53,712 nucleotides of DNA, from the NCBI GenBank assembly GCA_945901045.1, contig CAMDKK010000024.1, forward strand, positions 1 through 53,712, in the 5' to 3' direction. The DNA is from Limnohabitans sp. Rim8. GTDB taxonomy: Bacteria > Pseudomonadota > Gammaproteobacteria > Burkholderiales > Burkholderiaceae_C. Positions 8,690 to 16,203 of this stretch are shown here, piece by piece (the first letter of the stretch is position 1; every line of letters starts with the position of its first letter). The position numbers and the translations under genes are program-made. The notes below the pieces were generated by a model. It saw only the letters and a list, made by a program, of their open reading frames with translations. It ran no database searches and was not told where the DNA came from.

Positions 8690-10015
8690 CTAGGTGCCAG
8701 GTCGGCTTCCCGCCGAAGCTCCGCGTCCGGTCAACGGCTCCAAACCCCAGGAAAAGAGTGGACGCCCGCCGTTACTCGTTACCGCAACCACCTCCTCCAA
8801 CCACAAGCGCTCGCGTTCGCCGCCTGGATACAAAAGATGAAGCGGTACGACCATCCCTTCCTCAAACGTCCAATCGGCGTTCTTATTGCCATCGGCCGTC
8901 GTTTGCTCTATGTCCATGTGGGAGAGCCCGAGCCCGTGGAAGAAGATCATGGCACTAGCAGGATTTGGGACGCCACACTTGCGGTAGACGTCGCGCGCTA
9001 TTGCCTGAAGCTTGCTCACCTTGGCGCCCGGCCGCATTCCTTCTAGCAGCGCTTCCCCTGCGGCGGCGGTGGCCTTTGAGACCAACTTCGCTGCACCTTC
9101 AGGCTCGCCGTCGACGACCCAAGTCTTGCCGCCATCCCAGCAATAAAGATCGAGAGAGCCGTGGCAATCGAACATAACGTGGGTGCCTCGCGTGACCTCG
9201 TCGTTCTCGAGTCCAGTCGCAAGCATTACCGCAGGATCCATGCCCCGTGCCGGGCCCCAGACGAAACCGCCCGGATCGTGTACAAATCCACCGAGATCGC
9301 ACACGGCTCGCTCATAGCTCCTGTTCAGATCGCGCCACGTTGCACCTTGCTGCCACGAGGCGACCGTGGCGTTGATCGCCGATTCGTTGAGCTGCGTGGC
9401 GCGCTCGAGCAACTTGAGCTCGGTCTCGGTCTTCACCGCTCTCGCAAACATGAGCGGATCGTAGCCGTCGACGACTTCTGTGCCTTCAAGGCCCAACCGA
9501 AAACCGAGCCCCAGGTCGTCGAAGGCGACGCGGCCGCGGTCGAGTTTGAGATCCTTCAACGCTCCGCGCAACGCATCGCCCATGTCGTAGACATAGCTTC
9601 GGCGTGCGCGCTCGATCCACTCGACCCCGGCAGCGCTCCTCGGGATACAGCGATCGACATCGTCGGGTTTCGGCTGCACGTCGAACGACATGAGCAGCGT
9701 CCGAAAAGGACGGATGTCCTCCACCCAGGTCGGCTGAATGAGAAACGACCCAAGGAAGTAGTCGGCAACAACGAAGATCGGGTGCTCGGGAGCGTGACGC
9801 GAGAGGATCACCGCACACTGCCGCGGCTCATCCGATTTGTGCGAAACGCCATTGAACCCGGTCAGGTAAAACACATTGTTGGGCGTAGAGGCCACAATGC
9901 CATCCAGGCCGCGCACCTTCATGGCGCTGAGCAAGCGATCAAGATTGCAAAATCGCCGGGGCAGCGGCGAGCGAGCGAAAGGAGAAGAGTTTCGGGTCTT
10001 GGGCTCATTCGGCAT
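8690..10015 (-). CDS. M24 family metallopeptidase (creatinase / Xaa-Pro peptidase fold)
   Basis: A roughly 441-residue pita-bread enzyme. The N-terminal creatinase-like domain includes GLDGIVASTPNNVFYLTGF. The C-terminal catalytic domain shows a probable metal set: two Asp in MFDCHGSLDLYCWDGGKTW, His in FFHGLGLSHMD, a Glu in the FEEGMVV segment and a final Glu in LWLEEVVAV. M24 proteins include Xaa-Pro peptidases, creatinase, ectoine hydrolase and the DMSP lyase DddP; none matches clearly by eye. The start at 10015 is chosen because AAGGAG lies eight bases before it; a start at 10045 is also open. Its context with a TRAP importer and BKACE suggests it attacks an imported small amide or peptide-like compound (inference). 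Confidence 0.85.
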   Translation of the reverse strand: MPNEPKTRNSSPFARSPLPRRFCNLDRLLSAMKVRGLDGIVASTPNNVFYLTGFNGVSHKSDEPRQCAVILSRHAPEHPIFVVADYFLGSFLIQPTWVEDIRPFRTLLMSFDVQPKPDDVDRCIPRSAAGVEWIERARRSYVYDMGDALRGALKDLKLDRGRVAFDDLGLGFRLGLEGTEVVDGYDPLMFARAVKTETELKLLERATQLNESAINATVASWQQGATWRDLNRSYERAVCDLGGFVHDPGGFVWGPARGMDPAVMLATGLENDEVTRGTHVMFDCHGSLDLYCWDGGKTWVVDGEPEGAAKLVSKATAAAGEALLEGMRPGAKVSKLQAIARDVYRKCGVPNPASAMIFFHGLGLSHMDIEQTTADGNKNADWTFEEGMVVPLHLLYPGGERERLWLEEVVAVTSNGGRPLFSWGLEPLTGRGASAGSRPGT

Positions 10016-10406
10016 GGCGTCTGCTCCTTGTTCGCAACGAAACATACAGCTTAGCGATAGCGCCAGTACCTCTGCAGGACTTTGATCTTGCAGTCGTCAA
10101 GGCCGTGTCCTGTTCGAATAACTTGACAATCAGCGCGCCGTCGCGCTTGAACACTGTGATCGGGTTCGGCTTCAGCCCTTGAGCTTCGAAGAGCACATGC
10201 TTGATCGCGAGATTGCCCACTGCAATAGGGTCATAGCCGCAGCTAAATGGTTCGGTGAGATCATGGTTGATGGTGATCCCAAGCTCGAAATCAGCTTGAC
10301 TATTGTGCAAGCTTACCGGCCTGAAGGCGTCAGTCGCTATTTCGCAAAAATCGACTGCGCCTTGCTCTTCAAGCACGCGGAATATGGATTGGACTGAACT
10401 GACCAT
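10005..10406 (-). CDS. Unknown 133-residue protein in the TRAP operon
   Basis: This frame starts 11 bases after the DctM stop and overlaps the M24 start by about 11 bases, the spacing expected for an operon member. The protein begins MVSSVQSIFRVLEEQGAVDF and has a hydrophilic middle with FSCGYDPIAVGNLAIKH and NPITVFKRDGALIVK. It has no signal peptide and no membrane segment. I do not recognise the family. The last ~25 residues are basic and low in order (ending RTRSRRHAE), so the true end could be earlier in an ancestral form, or the gene could be a fragment. No strong ribosome site precedes the ATG. It is treated as real because of position, with caution. Confidence 0.5.
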   Translation of the reverse strand: MVSSVQSIFRVLEEQGAVDFCEIATDAFRPVSLHNSQADFELGITINHDLTEPFSCGYDPIAVGNLAIKHVLFEAQGLKPNPITVFKRDGALIVKLFEQDTALTTARSKSCRGTGAIAKLYVSLRTRSRRHAE

Positions 10407-10417
10407 GCCAACTTATA

Positions 10418-11740
10418 TTAAATAAGTGCGGGTAGCCACAATGCGATCTGCGGTAAAGCGGTCACGATTGCAAGGCCTAGGAGCTGTAGTCCGATGAACG
10501 GCCACATTGCTGAGAAGATCTCTTCAAGGGTCATGCCAGGCGGCGCGACACCCTTCAGATAGAAGGCGGCGGGGGCGAACGGCGGCGTGAGGTAGGCAAC
10601 CTGCATTGCCATGTTGAAGAGGACGCCGAACCAGAGGGGATCGTAGCCGAAGGCCAGGATGACCGGGAGAAAGACGGGCATGGTCAGCAAAAGGATACCG
10701 ATCCAATCGATGAAAAACCCAAGGAAGATCCAAACGAGCAACATCATGCTCAGCACGATGAACGGCGGAAAGGGAAGATTGGTCAGCAACTCCTTTGCGA
10801 ACTCAATTCCACCCATGAGATTGTAGACGCCGATAAGCGCATTTGTACCAATCACGAGCCAGAGCACCATGCCACAGGCCGACATGGTCTGGACCATCGC
10901 CTCCCGGATAAGCGTGGCCGTGAGCTCACGTCGAATCCAGACGGCGACAATGGTGCCGACTGTGCCTACGGCCGCCGATTCTGTCACGGAAGCAATGCCG
11001 AGGTAAATCGAACCGAGCGTTGCGAGCAGTACCAGCATCGGGAGGGCGACGCCGGTGAGGAGCTTCAGCTTCGCAGCAAACGGGAGCTGGGTCTCCGCCA
11101 ATGGCGGCGGGGGCCCAAGACTGGGGTTCACGATGCAGCGAATGAGGACGTAGGCGACGAACAATACAGCGAGCAATAGCCCCGGCAGGAACGATGCAAG
11201 AAACAAATCGCCTATCGATACGTTGGCAGAGAGCCCGTAGAAGACAAGGATGATTGAGGGCGGGATCATGCTGCCAAGAGCACCTGTGGCGCACACGAGA
11301 CCTATCGTAATCTTGCGGTCGTAGCCGAGACGCAACAGCTGCGGCATGGCGACGAGGCCCATCAGCACGATCTCCCCTCCGGCCACGCCAATGATTGCAC
11401 CGATGATGATTCCGAAGACCGTAGTCACAATCGCCGCGCCGCCTGGGAGCCGTCCGGTCCACAGCTTCACAGCATTGTAGAGGTCGCTCGCAAGGCCCGA
11501 TTTCTCGAAGATCGACGCCATGAAGATGAAGAACGGTACCGCGACAAGCACATAGGTGTCGAAGAACGTAAATGTTCGGCTCGCGAGCAGGAAGAGACCT
11601 TGCGGCCCAAATAGGAGGAGGCAGAGCGCGACGCCGATCCCCCCCGTGGTGAACGCGAGCGGTACGCCGATGACAAGCAGCCCAACCATAGCCACGAGTA
11701 TCAGGATCGACCAGACAGCGATGTCTATCCCCAGAAGCAT
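10418..11740 (-). CDS. TRAP transporter large permease, DctM family
   Basis: A 440-residue membrane protein with about 12 hydrophobic segments, the normal length for the large TRAP subunit that carries out Na+-coupled transport. Typical blocks are GVALCLLLFGPQGLF near the start, VPFFIFMASIFEKSGLA, GSMIPPSIILVFYG and the late VAYLTPPFAPAAFYL. AAGGAG precedes the ATG at 11740, and the gene follows dctQ by three bases. With the binding protein and DctQ it forms a complete importer for a carboxylate-type solute. The substrate is unknown, but the downstream enzymes make an organic acid likely (inference). Confidence 0.94.
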   Translation of the reverse strand: MLLGIDIAVWSILILVAMVGLLVIGVPLAFTTGGIGVALCLLLFGPQGLFLLASRTFTFFDTYVLVAVPFFIFMASIFEKSGLASDLYNAVKLWTGRLPGGAAIVTTVFGIIIGAIIGVAGGEIVLMGLVAMPQLLRLGYDRKITIGLVCATGALGSMIPPSIILVFYGLSANVSIGDLFLASFLPGLLLAVLFVAYVLIRCIVNPSLGPPPPLAETQLPFAAKLKLLTGVALPMLVLLATLGSIYLGIASVTESAAVGTVGTIVAVWIRRELTATLIREAMVQTMSACGMVLWLVIGTNALIGVYNLMGGIEFAKELLTNLPFPPFIVLSMMLLVWIFLGFFIDWIGILLLTMPVFLPVILAFGYDPLWFGVLFNMAMQVAYLTPPFAPAAFYLKGVAPPGMTLEEIFSAMWPFIGLQLLGLAIVTALPQIALWLPALI

Positions 11741-11743
11741 ACG

Positions 11744-12280
11744 TTACTCCTTGCGGGGCCGGAGGATTTCAAAGAGCCGCTCGACGACTACAGTGAGGAA
11801 CAGGAGCGCCGAAATTAACAGCGCAGCCTTCGCGATCGCCGGCAGCGGCCAGTGCGGCGGGCCGGGCACAAGTTCCGGCGTCCAACCGATTGCGCCGAAC
11901 CGCCAGACAGACTGCTTGGCCTGGAGCCAAAGGCCCCAGCCAAGGCCGCAAAGATAGAAGATCCCAACCAGAAACGAGATCAGCTCAAACAAACGTTGCG
12001 TCCGCAAGTTCAACTTCTCGGAAAAGCTTGTGATGCGGATGTGCTCGTTGCGGGCCATGCAATAGGCACCGCCGAAGCCGAAGGCGATGACGCACAACGT
12101 CGTCGTCGTCTCATGGGCCCAGCTCGACGGACTGTTGAACCCGTAGCGCATGATGACTTCGAACGAGGAGATGCCAACTGCGATCAGAAATAGCCAACTG
12201 CTGGCGTAGCCGATGCTAATCGCGATGCGATGAAATAGGCGCCGCACTAACATCATATCGGACGACAGGTTTGCTGGCAT
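11744..12280 (-). CDS. TRAP transporter small permease, DctQ family
   Basis: A 178-residue protein with four hydrophobic segments, the standard DctQ layout. The family hallmark is visible as SPSSWAHETTTTLCVIAFGFGGAYC, followed by NEHIRIT. DctQ stabilises the large permease and links it to the periplasmic binding protein. It lies 16 bases after dctP and three before dctM, giving the common P-Q-M order. The start codon at 12280 has no strong ribosome site, so coupling to dctP is possible. Confidence 0.93.
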   Translation of the reverse strand: MPANLSSDMMLVRRLFHRIAISIGYASSWLFLIAVGISSFEVIMRYGFNSPSSWAHETTTTLCVIAFGFGGAYCMARNEHIRITSFSEKLNLRTQRLFELISFLVGIFYLCGLGWGLWLQAKQSVWRFGAIGWTPELVPGPPHWPLPAIAKAALLISALLFLTVVVERLFEILRPRKE

Positions 12281-12296
12281 AGCGAGTTAGGATGAG

Positions 12297-13313
12297 TTAG
12301 CGGGCCGTATTCTTTTGGAACGAGCGCAGGCTCTCCACAATCTTCTTTGCCATCGGGCTTCTGGCCGCGAACTGGTCCTGAACCTCCCATGTGACCGCCC
12401 TGAGCTTGTTGACCTCCTCTTTTGGCCACGTGATGACCTGTACGCCGTCAGCCTTCAACTTTTCGAGGGCAGCCTTGTCGGAAGCAACAATCGTGTCCTT
12501 AACCTTGGCGCTCATGGCCCTTACCTCGGCCTCGAACAGCTTTTTGAGGTCGGTTGGAATGGAGTCCCATTTCGCCTTGGAGACGGCAATCTCACAGGCC
12601 GGTAACGAATGGGAGGCGTTGACCGAGTACTTGGCCACTTTGTGAAGCCCACTGTCGATGTTCATGCTGGGGGAGGACCAATCGGCCGCATCAATCACGC
12701 CAGACTGGAGCGCAGTGAAAACGTCGCCGCCAGCGATGTTGACGACTGCAGCCCCCGCCTTGCTGAGCATGTCAGACACAAGCCCTGGCGGCACGCGGAT
12801 CTTCAGGCCCTTGAGGTCCGCAATCCCGTTAAGCGGCTTGCGAGAGGGGATGTGCTCAACCTGCCAAAACACGTTGCCGACGTAATGCATGCCGAATTGG
12901 GCGTAGAGCTCGCGAAGTAAGGTTACGCCATCGCCGTCCGTGAACCACCGATCACGCTGCTCAACCGTATCGAATGTTGGACCCGTGTCGAGAACACCGA
13001 AGCCCGGCTCTTTGGCTGCGTGGAAGACGGCGCAGGTATGATGACCATCGAGTACACCCGCCTGGATGGCGCTAATGGTCTCTGTGACACCAACGGCACC
13101 GCCGACCGGCAAGACATTTATGACCAGCTTGCCACCCGATTTCTCGTTGACTACTTTGGCAAACTCCTCGAACGCCTTCTGTGTCGACAGCGCGCTCGGC
13201 AAGAAGCCTTGCATTCGAAGAGATACCGTTTGCGCCCGAGTCGATGACGGTACGAGAAGCGCGGCGATAGCCAGCGCGGCGATGGAGGAAAGAAAGCGTG
13301 GCTTCAATGTCAT
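12297..13313 (-). CDS. TRAP transporter substrate-binding protein, DctP family
   Basis: A 338-residue periplasmic solute-binding protein. The signal peptide is clear: a positive start, a hydrophobic core (IAALAIAALLVPSS) and probable cleavage after STRA. Family blocks follow: SGGKLVINVLPVGG, LKGLKIRVPPGLVSDML with the Arg that usually binds the substrate carboxylate, GGDVFTALQSGVIDAADW and ACEIAVSKAKWDSIP. This is the first gene of the cluster; about 130 AT-rich bases precede it. Codon use in this part of the cluster looks more GC-rich than the core genes to the right, which may point to separate origin (inference). Confidence 0.94.
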   Translation of the reverse strand: MTLKPRFLSSIAALAIAALLVPSSTRAQTVSLRMQGFLPSALSTQKAFEEFAKVVNEKSGGKLVINVLPVGGAVGVTETISAIQAGVLDGHHTCAVFHAAKEPGFGVLDTGPTFDTVEQRDRWFTDGDGVTLLRELYAQFGMHYVGNVFWQVEHIPSRKPLNGIADLKGLKIRVPPGLVSDMLSKAGAAVVNIAGGDVFTALQSGVIDAADWSSPSMNIDSGLHKVAKYSVNASHSLPACEIAVSKAKWDSIPTDLKKLFEAEVRAMSAKVKDTIVASDKAALEKLKADGVQVITWPKEEVNKLRAVTWEVQDQFAARSPMAKKIVESLRSFQKNTAR

Positions 13314-13440
13314 AGTTAAAGTGTCCTAAAAGATGTCTGAATTGGATTCATATCTCAAACATCAGTTAATTTATAATATTATTATTTTTATATCTATTGG
13401 TACTTACCATATGTAAAATTATTTATGAATGTCTTTTCAG
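13314..13440 (-). promoter_or_regulatory. AT-rich leader of the TRAP cluster
   Basis: This stretch upstream of dctP is strikingly AT-rich compared with both sides, including a run at 13367-13395 made almost entirely of A and T. It is the only sensible place for the promoter of the whole minus-strand cluster. TTTACA and TATAAA motifs occur, but at a 19-base spacing, so no exact promoter is claimed. No regulator gene lies next to it. Confidence 0.35.
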
Positions 13441-13660
13441 AGGTTCACAAAAATTGAGCCACAGGACCTCGCTGTTTTAACGATGGTTTCAGCCGAAACT
13501 CCCTAAGCGGCTGGGCACGGCAACTTGAGCCAGCGGTGCAAGACGGCTCCATTTGTTAAATCATGGTTCATTTTTAATGGACTGGCCAGACTCTTTCTTA
13601 AGCTGTGAGCCAGGCCCGTGCAAGATATGGTAGGGCGCAAATTCACCCCAGTTTTCCGTC

Positions 13661-14128
13661 CCATGCCCCGCTCAATTCGGGCGAGTACCGTGAGCGCGAC
13701 GTCTTAATTCAAATCGCGGCGGTTTGCCCGCTGGCTTTGATTTTTTTCACAAACTGCCATGGTCCACCGTTTGGGGTGGCTAGCAACACATTGGCAAGCT
13801 CGACATCGTGGTTGTCTCGCCCGAGGGGCACTTGCTGGTTCTGGCGGTCAAGGCTGGTGATTTGAAAGTCGATGGCAGCCTCCTGGTCAAGCACTATGCG
13901 CATGGCAGCAAAAAGGTCGTGAGCGATCAAGTCCAACGCCAACACAGCGCCCTGCTCCATCGCCTCAAAGCTCTCAGCCTTGAAAAAAATACGCATCGAA
14001 TCCCCATTGGTCTTGCCCGACTACCACGTCCAGAGCGAAGGCTTGAGCTGTGCGCGTGACCGCATCATCAATGCGAGTCAATTCGATCAGCTGTATTACC
14101 GGATACGGTCCATTTTTCCAGCATCCCC
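13661..14128 (+). pseudogene. Decayed NERD-domain gene
   Basis: Three in-order pieces of one protein can be read on the plus strand. The first is LNSGEYRERDVLIQIAA (frame from 13605). A shifted frame then gives GFDFFHKLPWSTVWGG, a TAG at 13781 and IGKLDIVVVSPEGHLLVLAV. A second shift gives LVLPDYHVQSEGLSCARDRI and IRSIFPASP. The middle piece matches the core of the nuclease-related (NERD) domain, which has the form ..DhVVv.P.G.lvlEVK; here the usual Glu is Ala (VLAVKAG). NERD domains are nuclease-like and are often fused to helicases, but no helicase part remains. Two frameshifts and one stop make it non-functional. The frame ends where an IS21-type remnant begins. Confidence 0.6.
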
Positions 14129-14665
14129 TGTCAGTGCCACAGACCGTGTGTCACTTTTCAGCATAATGGAGCCAGTGCATTTTCGGCACTTAGAGGCCAG
14201 CTTGAGGGGTCTCAAACTGACATCTTTCGGGTTGTGATTTTGTCTTTATTTCGTGTCTTTTTGCAAAGCCGAATTCTTTGTTTTTATCGCCATCGTGATC
14301 GCCACCTGCCGTGGCGTTCGGTATGACTGCCCATCCAGCAAGAGGCAATAAGCGTTAGGCCTGAGACGGTCCAGCGTAGCTGATGCCAATAACGGGTTGC
14401 TTGGGAACGCCTGATCCCACTCGGTGAAGTCCAAATTGCTTTTGATGATGGTGGCCGTGCGCTCATAGCGGTCGGCGATGAGTTCGTGCAAGTCCTCATC
14501 CGCCGGTATTCGCAGAGGCTTGAGGCTAAAGTCGTCAATGATCAAAAAAGGAATACGGCTGAGCGTTTGCAGTTTTCGCTCGAACGCATTGCTGGCCCGC
14601 GCCGCGTTGAGCGTGCGCGGTAGGGCTGCGCAGTTGGTGAACAGTACATCTGTTCCATGCACATC
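14129..14665 (-). pseudogene. istB: IS21-type remnant: C-terminal half of the IstB helper ATPase
   Basis: The minus-strand frame 14246-14662 (GTG start) encodes VLFTNCAALPRTLNAARA, then FLIIDDFSLKPL (Walker B and following), ADEDLHELIADRYERTATII, and LLASATLDRLRPNAYCLLLDGQSYR. These are the conserved blocks of the second half of IstB. The Walker A part and the whole of IstA are missing. TGTCAG at 14129-14134 resembles an IS21-family end (TG start), which would place the element's edge exactly where the NERD gene stops. In 14666-14845 I see no gene. Confidence 0.7.
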
Positions 14666-14845
14666 ACGCGGTGGTGGTTTCTCTTATCTGAATGTTGACG
14701 ACGGTACGCATCAAGTCGGATCTTTAAAATTCTCACCAAGTTGCAAGGCTGCCCAGCATTTTTGGCTGCAATGGCGACAATCGCTTTAAAGCACTGTGAA
14801 AGCTTCTAACCCCGGATTGAAAACGACTTGTTAAGCTGATACGCT

Positions 14846-15124
14846 ATGCAAATGCAAATCATTGACACTACCTGTTGCCCTAGCTGCCATGCGCCAAACG
14901 ATTACTCTATGGAAAAAGCTCGTGCCAAAGAAGTCGAACCTCAGCGCTGTTGGTCCACAGATACAGAGTTTACCCCTGAAGTACTTGACTTTTTACCCAA
15001 AGATGCCAGAGGCAAGTCAGCATTTGCGGTAAGTGCGCTGATAGTCTTGGCGCACCAAAAAATTGAGCGATTGGTCAGTAAAAATCTTCTTATGCGTTGT
15101 GATGTAAATCTTAAAAGGGGCTAA
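14846..15124 (+). CDS. Cysteine-rich CWC-like small protein with most cysteines lost
   Basis: A 92-residue protein whose first 65 residues follow the pattern of the cysteine-rich CWC family: CPSCHAPND near residue 11, RCWS at 34-37, FTPEVLDFLPKDARGKS at 42-58. As I recall the family (CP.CG...C, CWC and a final CxCxxC), only the first CxxC and C35 remain. Tyr20, Ser37, Ala59, Ala61 and Ala64 stand where cysteines are expected. The last 28 residues (VLAHQKIERLVSKNLLMRCD) do not resemble the family. The function of CWC proteins is not established; metal binding is often assumed. The stop codon lies two bases before the BLUF start, so the two genes are probably co-transcribed. Confidence 0.6.
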   Translation: MQMQIIDTTCCPSCHAPNDYSMEKARAKEVEPQRCWSTDTEFTPEVLDFLPKDARGKSAFAVSALIVLAHQKIERLVSKNLLMRCDVNLKRG

Positions 15125-15126
15125 AC

Positions 15127-15555
15127 ATGCTTGTTCGCCTTTTGTACGTCAGCCAGCCAGTAGGCCCCATTACCACCACTGTTACCACTTCAATTTTAGA
15201 GAAGTCGAGTATCTACAACAAAGGGGAAAATATCACAGGCATCTTATGTCAAGGTTCAGGCTTATGGATGCAGGTATTGGAAGGTGAGAGACACCAAGTC
15301 AACGTTCTTTACTCTCGCATCATGGCGAGTCGAAATCACAAAAATATTGAATTGTTGTCGATGGAAGAAATTACGCACAGGCAATTTGGCAAATGGTCTA
15401 TGGCACTTGTTCATTTATATAAAGACAGTCCTATGGTGCGTATAGCGCATCCAGAATTTGATCCCTACACTGCGACATCCAAGGAAGCTATGTCAGTGTT
15501 AGATGAACTTATCAAAACAAGCGGTCCAATCGTTGCCAAGGAATCAAAAAATTAA
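15127..15555 (+). CDS. BLUF-domain blue-light (FAD) photoreceptor, single domain
   Basis: A 142-residue short BLUF protein that binds FAD and senses blue light by rearranging hydrogen bonds. All key residues are present: Tyr7 in LLYVSQ, Asn31 in NKGENITGIL, Gln49 in LWMQVLEGE, and the Trp90/Met92 pair in FGKWSM. After about residue 95 there is a 45-residue C-terminal cap, as in other short BLUF proteins, and no fused output domain. It must therefore signal through a partner. The only immediate neighbour is the CWC-like gene upstream, with a two-base gap. The stretch 15556-15786 downstream holds only an IS6 fragment. Confidence 0.93.
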   Translation: MLVRLLYVSQPVGPITTTVTTSILEKSSIYNKGENITGILCQGSGLWMQVLEGERHQVNVLYSRIMASRNHKNIELLSMEEITHRQFGKWSMALVHLYKDSPMVRIAHPEFDPYTATSKEAMSVLDELIKTSGPIVAKESKN

Positions 15556-15617
15556 TGAGCTTTTTTTGGTAATGATCCCAAGTTCCTCAACTTCCGCTTT
15601 GGGTTCAGGGCAGTGAA

Positions 15618-15712
15618 GCCGTTTGAGAACTTTGCGTAAAGCGCTATTGACCAAACTTTTGCGGAAATCATGCATGCGCTGGATTGTCTTTTATGCTTGC
15701 ATCGACAGAACC
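15618..15712 (-). repeat. IS6-type element left-end fragment, inverted relative to 18406-18500
   Basis: These 95 bases are nearly identical to the reverse complement of 18406-18500. Read on the minus strand they contain the element end GGTTCTGTCG and the first codons of an IS6-family transposase (MHDFRKSLVNSALRKVLKR). After that the homology stops. The match is long and specific, so this is a real relic. With the larger remnant at 18406 it brackets the toxin-antitoxin region in opposite orientation. Confidence 0.85.
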
Positions 15713-15786
15713 GCTTTTTGATGTTGGCAAAACGTGCTTTCCCTGGTCAACCTCGTTTGAGTCAATTCAGTTTCAAGCGCAACCGT

Positions 15787-16203
15787 TTAGTGCGGGGTGA
15801 TTGACAAACCCTTGGCACCAAGTGTCCTGCTGGCCATGCGATCGAAAGTACAGAATGGCAGTGCGCCGATTTTGCGATAAATGGCCAAGTGCAAATATTC
15901 ACTGAAGTCAGCGCTGCCATCTTCAAAATCGGCCAACGCTTGTTCTACGGCATCCTCCGACTCAAAGCTGAACTCAACCATTGTCAGTAATGCCAAAAAA
16001 GTGGCAATGAGTTGCGCCTTGGACTGCGCCAGCCTTGACCGCAGCACACATTCCAACTCAAGCACAACAGTAATTGGGACAAAGAGCAGCTCGCCTTTTT
16101 TCGAGTGTTTTGCTATGAGTCTGTCGACCGTTTGTGCTTGTATTGCATCGTCTTAGGTAAGCAGTCGCAATAGCACATTGATGTCCACAGATCCAGCGAT
16201 CAT
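15787..16203 (-). pseudogene. vapC: PIN-domain toxin (VapC) gene with a nonsense codon
   Basis: Starting from the ATG at 16203, which overlaps the antitoxin stop (TGATG), the frame reads MIAGSVDINVLLRLLT, then TAA at 16153-16155 (codon 17), then DDAIQAQTVDRLIAKHS, VPITVVLELECVLRSRL and a normal PIN ending (ADFSEYLHLAI, FCTFDRMA). Everything except codon 17 looks intact over 138 codons. CAA is a likely ancestral codon, as related toxins have Gln here. PIN toxins are Mg2+-dependent RNases. The acidic residues D7, E50-52 region and the D of ADF are kept. The toxin is probably dead unless it restarts at 16065 or reads through, and a restart would lack the first active-site Asp. Confidence 0.8.

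Noticed and set aside
8690-10015. M24 protein as the DMSP lyase DddP or an ectoine hydrolase
   Set aside because: Length and fold are compatible, but the sequence does not follow DddP as I recall it, and the other ectoine-degradation genes are absent. The family-level call was kept.
9161-10054. 297-codon plus-strand frame opposite the M24 gene
   Set aside because: It is antisense in GC-rich sequence, where long chance frames are common. The minus-strand M24 metal motifs are intact.
13709-13996. Minus-strand 95-residue frame
   Set aside because: The plus strand of the same region reads as a NERD domain in three frames, so the minus frame is antisense noise.
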